A stretch of DNA of 64,000 nt, taken from contig NZ_JAVLAS010000001.1 of NCBI RefSeq assembly GCF_032190635.1, forward strand, positions 1,054,001-1,118,000. The letters are read 5' to 3'. Source of the stretch: Levilactobacillus zymae (GTDB taxonomy: Bacteria > Bacillota > Bacilli > Lactobacillales > Lactobacillaceae). The position numbers were made by a program, and so were the translations under genes. A model generated the notes under the pieces. That model made no database searches. It was not told the origin of the DNA and saw only the letters and a program-made list of their open reading frames with translations. Below, piece by piece: positions 34,449 to 42,949 of the stretch (within the stretch, counting starts at the first letter, position 1; every line of letters starts with the position of its first letter).

Positions 34449-34490
34449 TTGGTGAAATTCGTGTTATAGTGTTATAGAAAGATATAACAC
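34449..34490 (+). promoter_or_regulatory. Promoter/operator of the GntR-ABC operon
   Basis: GTGTTATA occurs twice in tandem (34461-34468 and 34469-34476) and as the inverse TATAACAC (34483-34490), forming a dyad as expected for a YtrA-type GntR repressor. TATAGT (34465-34470) or TATAGA (34473-34478) could be the -10, with TTGGCC or TTGGTG as the -35. Autoregulation is likely. Confidence 0.6.
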
Positions 34491-34506
34491 TAGTGGGGTG
34501 AACGAA

Positions 34507-34881
34507 ATGCAATTTGATGATAAGGTACCGATTTATTATCAGATCAAGAATTACCTGTATCATCGCATGGTGGCCGGCGAATTAGGGTTAGGTGACAAAT
34601 TACCGGCCGTCCGGCAGTTGGCGGTGGACTTAACGGTCAACGTCAACACGGTGCAGCGGGCCTTACGGGAAATGACCGACGAGGGTTACATTACCCCCCA
34701 ACGGGGCCGCGGCAACTTTGTGACCCAGGACGCGGCCAAGATTGCCACGCTAAAACAACGACTAATAACGACGTACATTCAGGACCTGTACGGCCAGCTC
34801 CACGCCTTAAAGCTGACCGATGCGGAAATTATTGCCGAGATTAAGGCCTACATTCAACAGCGGGGGGACGCAGATGACTAA
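34507..34881 (+). CDS. YtrA-subfamily GntR regulator
   Basis: A 124-residue GntR-family regulator of the short YtrA type: a winged helix (PIYYQIKNYLYHRMVAGELGLGDKLPAVRQLAVDLTVNVNTVQRALREMTDEGYITPQRGRGNFV) followed by a short helical dimerisation tail. The start is placed at ATG 34507, with GGGGTG upstream. A GTG at 34498 overlaps that site. The stop overlaps the ABC ATPase start by 8 nt, so the operon is translationally coupled. Such regulators repress their own ABC exporter operon. Confidence 0.92.
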   Translation: MQFDDKVPIYYQIKNYLYHRMVAGELGLGDKLPAVRQLAVDLTVNVNTVQRALREMTDEGYITPQRGRGNFVTQDAAKIATLKQRLITTYIQDLYGQLHALKLTDAEIIAEIKAYIQQRGDADD

Positions 34882-35593
34882 CGCACTTGAGATTACTCAG
34901 TTAACTTATCGAAAAAATACCAAGACGATTTTAACGGACGTGAACCTGCAGATTGCGCCGGGTAAGATTGTGGGTCTCCTGGGGGAAAATGGGGCCGGGA
35001 AAACGACCCTGATGCGCTTGATTGCCGGGGTTGCCAAGAACGCCAAGGGCACGATCGCCGTGCACGGCGAGACGCGCGAGGCGCCGCGGCGGGCCTTTGT
35101 CAGCTTCAGTGAGGCGCTGCAGGGGTTCCGCCCGGCTGATAAGCTGAGCCAGATTCGGGACTTTTACGCTTTGGCCTACCCAGACTTTTCGGCGAAGAAG
35201 TATCTGGACCTCATCACGTTCTTACAGATTGACGACGACCAGAAGTTGTCGACCCTATCCAAGGGGACCCGGGAGAAGTTTATCATTGCGCTGACCCTCT
35301 CGCGTGAGGCGGCCGTTTATCTGCTGGATGAACCGTTTAACGGGATCGACAGCATGAGTCGTAAGCGCATCATCAGTAGCATTATTCAGTGGAAGCAAGA
35401 TTCGGCGACCATGGTGATTAGTGACCACTACGTGTCGGAGATTGCGGCGTTACTCGACGAGGTGGTCGTGATCAAGGACCACACGGTGTGCGCGCACAAG
35501 AGTAGTGACCAGATTCGTAGCGAGTTTGGCCTGGGCATCGAGGCCTTTTACGAAAGCATTTACGAGGGGGACATTCACGATGACGAGCTTTAG
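34874..35593 (+). CDS. ABC transporter ATP-binding protein
   Basis: A 239-residue ABC ATPase with Walker A GENGAGKTT, a shortened signature LSKGTREKF and Walker B VYLLDEPFNGID. This short, YtrB-like type pairs with ABC-2 permeases, usually in drug or envelope-stress export. The start at ATG 34874 overlaps the GntR gene; an upstream in-frame start lies inside that gene and is rejected. It overlaps the permease reading frame by 14 nt. Confidence 0.93.
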   Translation: MTNALEITQLTYRKNTKTILTDVNLQIAPGKIVGLLGENGAGKTTLMRLIAGVAKNAKGTIAVHGETREAPRRAFVSFSEALQGFRPADKLSQIRDFYALAYPDFSAKKYLDLITFLQIDDDQKLSTLSKGTREKFIIALTLSREAAVYLLDEPFNGIDSMSRKRIISSIIQWKQDSATMVISDHYVSEIAALLDEVVVIKDHTVCAHKSSDQIRSEFGLGIEAFYESIYEGDIHDDEL

Positions 35594-36365
35594 TCGCGAT
35601 TTTCGGACCATGTGGCGGCCCAAGTTCCGCAGCATGAATCAGCTATTATTCTTTAACCTGATTGCCGTGGTGATCACCATGATCTACCAGATTTGGCAAC
35701 TCGGACTAGCCAATTTAGAAATGATTACCACGGTGATGGGGTGAGGCTCGGTCTTCGGGTTCGTGGCCTTCGTCTTATTGACGCGGCAAAACGAACAGAT
35801 GCTGGTCAGTGACACCTATCGCTTACTGCCGACCAGCGATACCAAGCTTTACCTGGCCAATCTGGCAACGTCGCTGGTGGCGCTGATCTACGTGGGTGTG
35901 GTGCAGGTGGTCTTGGTCTTAATTGGCACGGCCATGACCGGTAAGACGATTCGCAACTGGTTCCAGACCAACGTGAACTTCCAGATGAACGCAGCGGACC
36001 TGCGCAATCTGGCCCTGTACGGGACCACGTCCGTCTTTTGGATCGTGGCCATCGTTTTGTGGATCTGGGTGTTCGTTAACCTGATTCACTTCGGGACCAA
36101 CACCATCAGTGCGTTTCTCCCCAACGTCCAACAACGGATTGTTAAGGTCGTCTTAGCCGTGATTCTGACCTGGGTGGCGATTCGCTTCATGAGCTGGATT
36201 GCCCACCTGGAAAACCAGGTCTACAACCACTTCACGACGGTCTCCGACATCACGCTCAACGCGTCCGGTTTCTGGCTGGACCTGCTTAGTCTGTTTGTGG
36301 CCATTGCGGTGGTCGCGGCGCTAAACATCTTCATGATGAAGCGCTGGGTGGAAGCCAAATATTAA
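35580..36365 (+). pseudogene. ABC-2 type permease, interrupted by an in-frame TGA
   Basis: The frame begins MTSFSRDFRTMWRPKFRSMNQ at 35580 and continues, in the same frame, to 36365. It would be a 261-residue permease with about six membrane helices. TGA at 35742-35744 interrupts the sequence between TTVMG and GSVFGFVAFVLL, where a Trp (TGG) would be natural. Only this single stop separates two otherwise intact halves. A nonsense mutation, a sequencing error, or partial Trp read-through of UGA are all possible. Without it the GntR/ATPase operon lacks its membrane subunit. Confidence 0.85.
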
Positions 36366-36372
36366 TCGAATC

Positions 36373-36413
36373 AAAAAAAGCGAAATTCCCGTTGATGGGA
36401 ATTTCGCTTTTTG
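36373..36413. terminator. Bidirectional terminator
   Basis: AAAAAGCGAAATTCCC (about 36375-36390) pairs with GGGAATTTCGCTTTTT (36397-36412), between convergent genes. Confidence 0.93.
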
Positions 36414-36418
36414 CGTAC

Positions 36419-37099
36419 TTAGAGCACGATGTAGTAGCTAGGTTGCCAGTTACTTTGGTTGAAGACGCCAATGCCGTCAGTTTCGTTCTGGGCGGCGACG
36501 TACTTGCCGTTCCCCAGCGAGATGGCGTCGTGGTACGGTGCACTGTCGGAGCCCCAGAAGAGGATGGCGCCGGCCGGGGCGTTGGCCACGTCGTAGTGGT
36601 GGGTCCCCAGCTTAGTCTGTTGGTAAGTGGTTCGCGCGCTTAGGCCCAGGGCGTATTGCACCAGACCGGAACAATCGAAGCCGCTCATCGACGTTCCCCC
36701 GTAAACGTAGGGTACGTTGCTGTTGGCGATCTTTAAGGCCGTAGCGATACCGCCACCCGTGGAAGCAGACGCGGTTGTGGTTTTAGTGGATGAGGTGGTG
36801 GTACCAGTAGAGGTCGTGGCATTAGCGCTGTGGTGCGCAGTAACCCCACTGGTCGTGGCCGCACTGGCGGTTTGACCGTCCGGAATCGTTAATTTCTGGT
36901 TGACGTAGATCCGGTTGGCGTTGGCCAGCTGGTTGGCAGACACGATGGCGTTGACGGAGACGTGGTGCTGTTGGGCTAGGCTCCAGACGGTGTTGCCGGT
37001 CTGGACCCGTACCGTACTGGCACTGGCTTGGGCCCCGCCCAGAAACAGAGCGGCGGCACTTAAGGAACCGAGTAAGATGGATTTGGTGACAGCTTTGAT
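36419..37099 (-). CDS. Secreted LysM - NlpC/P60 peptidoglycan endopeptidase
   Basis: A secreted gamma-glutamyl-diamino-acid endopeptidase. The reading frame encodes a signal peptide (KAVTKSILLGSLSAAALFLGGAQA), one LysM wall-binding domain (VRVQTGNTVWSLAQQHHVSVNAIV...VNQKLTIP, about residues 31-75), a Thr/Ser linker, and an NlpC/P60 domain with catalytic Cys in SGFDCSGLVQYAL and His in YHDAISLG. No ATG, GTG or TTG lies at the expected start. GGAG is 9 nt upstream of ATC at 37099-37097 (and 6 nt upstream of ATT at 37102), and an in-frame TGA lies just above. A GTG at 36943 would delete the signal peptide and most of LysM. Confidence 0.85.
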   Translation of the reverse strand: MKAVTKSILLGSLSAAALFLGGAQASASTVRVQTGNTVWSLAQQHHVSVNAIVSANQLANANRIYVNQKLTIPDGQTASAATTSGVTAHHSANATTSTGTTTSSTKTTTASASTGGGIATALKIANSNVPYVYGGTSMSGFDCSGLVQYALGLSARTTYQQTKLGTHHYDVANAPAGAILFWGSDSAPYHDAISLGNGKYVAAQNETDGIGVFNQSNWQPSYYIVL

Positions 37100-37111
37100 A
37101 ATGAATCACTC
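37097..37111 (-). promoter_or_regulatory. Shine-Dalgarno facing a non-canonical ATC/ATT start
   Basis: Reading leftward, GGAGTGATTCATTATCAAA places ATT 6 nt and ATC 9 nt after GGAG. ATC is followed by a basic n-region (Lys-Ala-Val-Thr-Lys). The ATG six codons upstream of ATC is closed by TGA within two codons. Confidence 0.6.
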
Positions 37112-37445
37112 CATAACAAGAATTTTTATGTACCTGACGTACAAGTTCTAGTATAGAAAAGTGAGGTTACTTGGTGGTTGCGCCCCGATAACAAACTTTG
37201 ACGGTTTGATGACCAAGATGTCGGTTGTGACAAACACTTAAGCGGCCAAACGGTGGCTATTCCCGATAATTAGGAAAGTGAAGCTTAAGCGTGCTTGGGC
37301 GGGAAGGCGAAACGGTCAACAACTAACATATTGTGAAAAGTCTAACGTGAAAATCATGCTAAAAAGCGAAACTTTTGGCGGTTAACGGTCGCAAAACATG
37401 CTATGATGAAGACCTAATCAGCTGGTGAATGAGGAGGAAACCGGG
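37112..37445. other. Intergenic region with divergent promoters
   Basis: A minus-strand -10 TATACT (37155-37150) probably serves the NlpC/P60 gene. TATGAT (37402-37407) probably serves the WYL regulator. No other feature is visible. Confidence 0.45.
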
Positions 37446-38393
37446 ATGGAGAGTAACGCACGAGTCGCCGAATTGATGGTGCGCTTGATGAGTGGGGAGA
37501 CGCTGCAGCAGGCCGACTTAAAAAAACAGTATAACGTGAGTTTGCGGACCTGTCAGCGTGACATTGCCTACATTCGCCGCGCCCTGACGGAGTACAACGT
37601 GGGTGAAATCGAGGAACGCCCGGGGTCCTACCGACTGGCACGGCGCAGCGAGGATGCCGACCTGGAGATGGTGCTGACCACCAGCAACATTCTATTGGGC
37701 TCCCGGGCCCTTAACTCTCCCGAACTAGCGGCCACCTTGGACTTTCTCAGCGCGAGTCTGTCGCCGGCCATGCGGGCGTTGGTGCGCAAGGAATTGACGT
37801 TGCCCCGGGGAAGCTATCTGCCCCTGTCCCGGCCTAAGCCGATTCTACACCGGTTGCGCGAGATTGCCGATTGCATTGTGGAAAACCAGCGGATCGTTTT
37901 TGCTTATCGCAGTAGTCGGGTCACGGAACCCCACCCGCTGACCCATCACGCGCAGCCCGTGGCCTTATTCTTCGAGAACTATTATTTCTACGTGGCCATG
38001 TTAAGCCAAGAGCGGGGCGGGTACTGGCTGTATCGGTTGGATCGCATCGAAAAGATCTATGCCAAGGAAGCGGGCGAGAAGCTGGACTATGCCGAACGGT
38101 TCTCCCTACAGGATCACCGCCAACAAACCTATCTGTTGGATTCCGGGTCGTTGACCCAGATTCGTTTCATCTACCGCTACTACTTACAAACGGTGCTGGA
38201 TCACTTTCCGGGCTCGCGGGTCCTGGAGACCCGGCCGGACGGTAGTCACCTGATTGAAGCCTACGTCAAGGTAGACGGCGCGATGTTCTGGTTGCTGAGC
38301 CAGGGGGTGCACCTACAAGTGGTGTCGCCGCCGTCGCTGGTGAACCGGATGCGCGCTGAATTGACCGCCGCGCGCGACCAATACTTAAATTAA
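37446..38393 (+). CDS. WYL-domain transcriptional regulator
   Basis: A 315-residue regulator with an N-terminal helix-turn-helix (VAELMVRLMSGETLQQADLKKQYNVSLRTCQRDIAYIRRAL) and a central WYL domain. The WYL domain includes RIVFAYRSS, HPLTHHAQPVALFFENYYFYVAML and the signature GYWLYRLDRIEKI. A C-terminal WCX-like part follows. GAGGAGG at 37430-37436 precedes the ATG at 37446. WYL regulators sense nucleotides or nucleic-acid damage in several systems. No defence genes are adjacent here. Confidence 0.92.
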   Translation: MESNARVAELMVRLMSGETLQQADLKKQYNVSLRTCQRDIAYIRRALTEYNVGEIEERPGSYRLARRSEDADLEMVLTTSNILLGSRALNSPELAATLDFLSASLSPAMRALVRKELTLPRGSYLPLSRPKPILHRLREIADCIVENQRIVFAYRSSRVTEPHPLTHHAQPVALFFENYYFYVAMLSQERGGYWLYRLDRIEKIYAKEAGEKLDYAERFSLQDHRQQTYLLDSGSLTQIRFIYRYYLQTVLDHFPGSRVLETRPDGSHLIEAYVKVDGAMFWLLSQGVHLQVVSPPSLVNRMRAELTAARDQYLN

Positions 38394-38457
38394 CCGCCGA
38401 CTGACCGAGCCGGCGGGCGCCCATGGGCGTTTCACTGTTGACCCTTAACCTCACACT

Positions 38458-38493
38458 GGTCCTGATTCCCACATTGGAATCAGGGCCTTTTTT
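38458..38493 (+). terminator. Terminator after the WYL regulator
   Basis: CCTGATTCC (38461-38469) pairs with GGAATCAGG (38476-38484), followed by a run of T. Confidence 0.85.
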
Positions 38494-38626
38494 GAATTGG
38501 GTGGTCTGGCGTTCGGTGTGGCCGAGTAAAGCGAATTACGCGGTCATAACCTTGAGTTTCAAGCCATTTTTTGGAAAAACTTAGGGTTAACCGGTTTAGA
38601 TGACAAATTATGACGCCCCAACTTTG

Positions 38627-38694
38627 TATAATGAGTCTCAGTGATTGACACCGGTACCAATTCACCTTGAAATGGGAAACCGGGGGTCAACTAA
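38627..38694 (+). promoter_or_regulatory. -10 element and hairpin leader of the secreted-protein cluster
   Basis: TATAAT at 38627-38632 is a likely -10. The leader contains TTGACACCGGT (from about 38646) facing ACCGGGGGTCAA (ending about 38694), an imperfect stem 10 nt before the ribosome-binding site of the first secreted protein. Confidence 0.45.
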
Positions 38695-38718
38695 ACCAAG
38701 TTTGGGAGGAATTGTGTG

Positions 38719-39432
38719 ATGCAAAAATTTGTTAAAACGGGTCTCGTGGTCGCCATGGGGTTGACCATGACGGTTGCCGGAGCACCGTTGACGGCTAACG
38801 CGGCCAGCAAGACCAAGGTATTATCGACGCGGAACATCAAGACTAAGACGGTCCACGGACGGCAAGGCAATATCTATAGTAGTGTCAAGCTGAGTAAGGT
38901 CAGCCACAAGCTGAAGAACTACCGGTACACCACGTGGCACGCCACCAAGAAGGCGGTCGTTAAGAAGCACGGTAAGAAGGCCTACGTGACATACATCAAG
39001 TCCGGTGCCAAGAAGGGCTGGATCTACAGCAAATACTTAACGAACGGCAAGGCACCGTTCAACAAGCCTAAGCAGATGAAGAACGATCTGATTGCGACGA
39101 ATCGGGCGGCACTGTCAAGTGGCAGTGCTGAAGTGCAAGATAAAGTAAGTGGTTCTAGTACTTATAGTGATTTAGGAAATTCTTTAACCAATGTTTATGC
39201 CGACATGGGCTCTTATGGTGGTTCTGCGAAGGAGATGCGAGAAAATCAAGCAGGACTTCTGAATATTTACGATGTCTATAAAGGGCGCTTTAGCAAGACG
39301 CAGAACGCAGACTTAGCGGCTATGGCCAAAAAGGTTGAGGCATTTCAAATTTCGGATGAAAACGATGAGGCTGCTAAGAGCACTTTAGTAACTTTTAGCA
39401 GGACCCTCGGTGACCTAATCGCCGATCTCTAA
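38719..39432 (+). CDS. Secreted protein with SH3-like wall-binding segment
   Basis: A 237-residue exported protein. A signal peptide (KTGLVVAMGLTMTVAGAPLTANA) is followed by a Lys/Tyr-rich beta module ending SGAKKGWIYSKYL, a pattern common in lactobacillar wall-associated proteins. From about residue 134 the DNA becomes AT-richer, and the protein changes to a helical, Ser/Asp-rich domain with no recognised family. GGGAGGA supports the ATG at 38719 (a GTG lies 3 nt upstream). It is first of four tandem secreted-protein genes. Confidence 0.75.
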   Translation: MQKFVKTGLVVAMGLTMTVAGAPLTANAASKTKVLSTRNIKTKTVHGRQGNIYSSVKLSKVSHKLKNYRYTTWHATKKAVVKKHGKKAYVTYIKSGAKKGWIYSKYLTNGKAPFNKPKQMKNDLIATNRAALSSGSAEVQDKVSGSSTYSDLGNSLTNVYADMGSYGGSAKEMRENQAGLLNIYDVYKGRFSKTQNADLAAMAKKVEAFQISDENDEAAKSTLVTFSRTLGDLIADL

Positions 39433-39509
39433 ATCGTCAAGACATCATTTGAGCGTTGGACGCGAAAAATGATGTCTTTCGCGTACGCTCAGTAATGGGA
39501 GGTATTCAG

Positions 39510-39950
39510 ATGACATTCAAAAAAATTTGGTGGCTGGCCTTAATCAGCCTGGGACTCATCGGGGGCAGCACCGTCCTAACCCCAACCCAGTCCGCACAAG
39601 CTAAAACCCGTTACACCACCAAGGCAACGCCCGTGAAAGCCCGGGGCACCTGGTATTCACGCACGGCTTGGGCCGGAAAAATGGTGATCCAGAAGCACGC
39701 CGTTCGCTGGTACGAAAAGACCAACGGTAAGTGGCGTTTATCCCACCAGCTTAAGGGCAAACAGCTGATTATCCGTCACGATAAGCGGCAGAAGCACGTG
39801 GTTTTCGGGTTCTTTGCCCCGAAACAAAAGTACGACGATTTCAGCTACCTGACCACCGAAAAGGTGAACGGTAAACGTACGGCGGCGTTGGTCAACCTTA
39901 ACGGCTACACCTACTACCACACCATGGCGACGGCCCGCGCAGCAGATTAA
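39510..39950 (+). CDS. Small secreted hypothetical protein
   Basis: A 146-residue exported protein. The signal peptide is KKIWWLALISLGLIGGSTVLTPTQSAQA. The mature part is basic and beta-rich (TPVKARGTWYSR...KHVVFGFFAPKQKYDDFSYLTTEK). ATG 39510 is preceded by GGGAGG; the longer frame from 39456 lacks a signal for initiation. The family is not recognised. Confidence 0.75.
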   Translation: MTFKKIWWLALISLGLIGGSTVLTPTQSAQAKTRYTTKATPVKARGTWYSRTAWAGKMVIQKHAVRWYEKTNGKWRLSHQLKGKQLIIRHDKRQKHVVFGFFAPKQKYDDFSYLTTEKVNGKRTAALVNLNGYTYYHTMATARAAD

Positions 39951-39975
39951 TCCCAACAGTAAAGGAAGTTAACAC

Positions 39976-40521
39976 ATGAAAATCAAAACTAATTTGGTCC
40001 TAGGTCTCGTGGCCACGGGCCTACTCATGGGTGGTCTGACCACCACCGCGGCCCAGGCCAAAACGACGACACCTAAACTCAACGTCACCCAAACCACGGT
40101 GGGAAATCAGACCACCATTACGGTGAATGGCAAAGCCTACTCGCGAACCAAGGCCATTAAGTTGGGTCTGATCGAGGATCCCACGGGAAAAATCAAGGCT
40201 AATCGGTACGCCTACGGGTTTACTAAGTTGAAGGCGCAACGGACTAAGTCGGGGAAAAAGGTCAAGGTGACCGGCAAGTTGGTGGTGACGAATCTGTCCA
40301 TCGGTCAGTTCAACCACCCCAGCGTGGTGGCGGTGCAGGTCGGGTCGCGGCGAACCTACGCGAAATTGACCAAGCACTTGACGTTTAGCAAGACCCTCAC
40401 CACCAAGGCGAAGAAGTTGCACCTGACGGCGGGAAATTATACCCACGTCAAGGGGCAGTCGGGTAAGGCGCTGATAACGTTGTCGGGACGAAAAGCGGTC
40501 ACGGTTAAGCCGTACAAGTAA
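39976..40521 (+). CDS. Small secreted hypothetical protein
   Basis: A 181-residue exported protein with signal peptide KTNLVLGLVATGLLMGGLTTTAAQA. The mature part is a Lys/Thr-rich beta protein (TTITVNGKAYSRTKAIKLGL..., KVTGKLVVTNLS). AAAGGAAG precedes the ATG. Only 25 bp separates it from the previous stop and 15 bp from the next start, so the cluster is an operon. The family is not recognised. Confidence 0.75.
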   Translation: MKIKTNLVLGLVATGLLMGGLTTTAAQAKTTTPKLNVTQTTVGNQTTITVNGKAYSRTKAIKLGLIEDPTGKIKANRYAYGFTKLKAQRTKSGKKVKVTGKLVVTNLSIGQFNHPSVVAVQVGSRRTYAKLTKHLTFSKTLTTKAKKLHLTAGNYTHVKGQSGKALITLSGRKAVTVKPYK

Positions 40522-40536
40522 AGGGGAACTAAACGA

Positions 40537-41611
40537 ATGCGATACTTAAAAATAACGTTGGCTTGTAGCGCCTTACTGCTGGGCGTGGGACTGATGGGAG
40601 CCACGACCGTTCAGGCGGCTCCGACCCCCCCGACGACGATGGCGCATAAGACTACCAAAAAAGTTAAGAAGGCCAAGAAGACTAAGAAGGTCAAGAAGGC
40701 CAAGAAACTCAGTGCTAAGGCTAAGCGGCAAAAGGCCAAGAAGAAGGCCTTTACCAAAGCGGAACGGGCACAGATTGCCGGGTACCGCAGCCAAGCTAAA
40801 CAGATCAGCAACGCCACCAAGGGGATGTACGTTCAAAAGCCAAGCCTGAAAAAGTCCTTTAATCCGGGGAAGCTGAGTGCCAAGTACATCAACGGAACGG
40901 TCGGTTGGGTGAACTTTTACCGGCAGATGTTTGGGTTGGCCCCCGTCAAGGCGGACGCCGGGTGGAACACCAACGCGCAGTACGGGGCGGCAACGCTAGC
41001 AGCGGCCGACATGGGCCTGTCACACGGACTAGAAGGCATTCAGCGCCCTAGCTTTATCTCGCCGGTGGATTGGCAACGTGGGGCCGATGCGACCAACAAC
41101 AGTAACATCGGTTGGGGTGACGTGAACCCCGCGGGTAACGTGGTCGGCTACCTCAACGAGGCCGATGACGAAGGCGACCTCGTGCCAGGACACCGGGAAT
41201 GGCTGCTGGGCGGTATTTCACGGGTCGGCGTCGGGCAGGCGCAAGCCTATAACGACCTAAGAGTCATCGAGGACGGGTGGACGCATCCAGAACCCCAGAC
41301 GGTGGCCTATCCCCGTGCCGGTGGCTCTGGTCAACCACGGAGCACCATGGTCGGTTTCCTATGCGGACGATTGCGGCGAGAATGCGCCTAAACCACAGGT
41401 TAGCGTCTACGACCAAACGGCACACAAGGCCGTTTCGCTCAGTCAAATTGGGATTTCTAATTCGAATTATGGTTGGTTTGGAACGACGGTTTATTTCCTA
41501 CCTAGAGCCAGCCAGGTAAAGGTCAACCACACCTATACGGTGGCCATCAGCCACATTGCCAATCAGGCGGATGTGCATTACACAACCAAGTTGTTTAACT
41601 TAAAAGCCTAG
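40537..41611 (+). pseudogene. Secreted CAP/SCP-like protein, frameshifted as read
   Basis: A signal peptide is followed by an extraordinary Lys-rich stretch (about residues 36-75, repeating KKAKK/KKVKK). Next comes a CAP/SCP-like domain with GWVNFYRQMFGLAPVKAD, NTNAQYGAATLAAADMGLSHG and PGHREWLLGGISRVGVG. After AYP the frame at 40537 drifts into GGSGQP and stops at 41391. The natural continuation VPVALVNHGAPWSVSYADD... runs in the +1 frame to 41611. The simplest explanation is one extra C in the CCCC at 41311-41314. Corrected length is about 357 residues. Confidence 0.82.
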
Positions 41612-41629
41612 TTGCCAATCACGTGATGA

Positions 41630-41676
41630 GCACAAAACACCCCTTATTCCTGACTCGAGAATAAGAGGTGTTTTGT
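41630..41676. terminator. Strong bidirectional terminator
   Basis: CACAAAACACCCCTTATTC (41630-41648) pairs with GAATAAGAGGTGTTTTGTG (41658-41676), between convergent genes. Confidence 0.92.
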
Positions 41677-41680
41677 GCAG

Positions 41681-42940
41681 TTAACGATTGGCTTGGATAA
41701 TTTTTTCGGTTTGGGTTTGTAGGGTGCCCATGGCCTTCTCCGGGGCCTGGTGCTGGCTGGCCATCTTATCGGTCGCCTGGCTCAGCGCCAACAGGTATTG
41801 CGGGTAACCCAGAAAGGCCACGTCCTGGAAGCCAAAGCTAAGCGACTGGTTTGCCGCCTTCGCCGTGGGGTGCTGGGCGAGGTACCGTTGGAAGCCGGCG
41901 TCCTTCTGGGCGGCCTTGGTCAACGGCAGGTAGCCGGTCCGTTGCGCCCAGTAGGTGGTTTGCGGCTTGGCCAGCATGAACTTCATGAAGGCCGCGGCGC
42001 CCCGACGTTGAGCGGGAGACGCGGATTTGAACAGAACCAGGTCGTTACCGGCAATCGACGTGGCCCGCCGCCCCTGGTAGCTGGGGAGCGGGGCCGTGCC
42101 CCACCGAAAGCCCTTAGGCGCACTGTGTTGAACGATGGGGATGGCCGCCGACGAGCCGCAGTAGAAGAGGGTCTTACCGGCGAAAAACTGGGTACTACCG
42201 TAGCCGTCCGTGCCAGCGGTGGTGGCGGTCTTCGCCTGCAACATGTCGTAGATCACGTGGGTCGCGCGTAACGCGGACTTGCTGTTGGCGTTCACCTTAA
42301 GCTTCGAGTTGACCAGCGGCGTTCCGGTCTGTTGAATCAGGTCGTCGAGCTCACTCATGAAGCTTTGGTCAAACGCGACACCGGTTAACCCCTGGGCGTG
42401 AACGCGGCGGCCATCTTGGGCTAATTCGGACCAGGTCCGTGGGACGCGCAAGCCCGTCTTGGTCAAGAGTTTCTGGTTGTAGAACAGGATGCGGGCCGAT
42501 TTAGAGAACGGAAAGGCGTAGGTCTTGCCCTGGTAGGTCGCCGAGTCCAGGAAGACCGGGTAGACGTCCTGGAGATCATGGGCGGTGAGGTAGGGATTCA
42601 GTGGTGTGACGAAGCCCCCGCGCACGTAAGTCGGCACGTTAGTGTAGGCTGTCTGGGCGATGGTCGGCAGGGTCTTAGATTTGGCGGCTGCTATGATCTT
42701 GCGTTGCAGACTGGCGAAGTCGCCCTGACCACTGCCGACGACGCGGTAGCGGGTTTGGGAGTGGTTAAATTGACGAATGAGGTGGTCTAAGGTGGCCTGA
42801 TGTTGATCGGTCATCCCGTGCCAGAAGGTGATGGTGACCGGCTTGGTGGTCGTGGTGGCGTTGGGCCGACCACAGGCCGCTAACGTACTGGCGGTAAGCA
42901 GGACCAGGCCGAGGAGTAGTAATGGACGGAAATGTTTCAT
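41681..42940 (-). CDS. ABC sugar/glycerol-phosphate-type substrate-binding lipoprotein
   Basis: A 419-residue extracellular solute-binding protein of the family 1 / UgpB-MalE class. The N-terminus is a lipoprotein signal peptide with lipobox LAAC (Cys about 23). The mature protein begins with an acidic-free linker and VTITFWHGMTDQHQATLDHLIRQFN, typical of the cluster. ITKTG-like hinge segments and TGYLPLTKAAQ are also seen. It is the last gene of a four-gene importer operon (UgpC-A-E-B order). Glycerol-3-phosphate or glycerophosphodiesters are plausible ligands, but sugars are possible. Confidence 0.88.
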   Translation of the reverse strand: MKHFRPLLLLGLVLLTASTLAACGRPNATTTTKPVTITFWHGMTDQHQATLDHLIRQFNHSQTRYRVVGSGQGDFASLQRKIIAAAKSKTLPTIAQTAYTNVPTYVRGGFVTPLNPYLTAHDLQDVYPVFLDSATYQGKTYAFPFSKSARILFYNQKLLTKTGLRVPRTWSELAQDGRRVHAQGLTGVAFDQSFMSELDDLIQQTGTPLVNSKLKVNANSKSALRATHVIYDMLQAKTATTAGTDGYGSTQFFAGKTLFYCGSSAAIPIVQHSAPKGFRWGTAPLPSYQGRRATSIAGNDLVLFKSASPAQRRGAAAFMKFMLAKPQTTYWAQRTGYLPLTKAAQKDAGFQRYLAQHPTAKAANQSLSFGFQDVAFLGYPQYLLALSQATDKMASQHQAPEKAMGTLQTQTEKIIQANR

Positions 42941-42949
42941 ATTGGTGGG

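Noticed and set aside
35742..35744. TGA as selenocysteine codon
   Set aside because: No SECIS-like structure or selenoprotein context; a Trp-to-stop change fits better.
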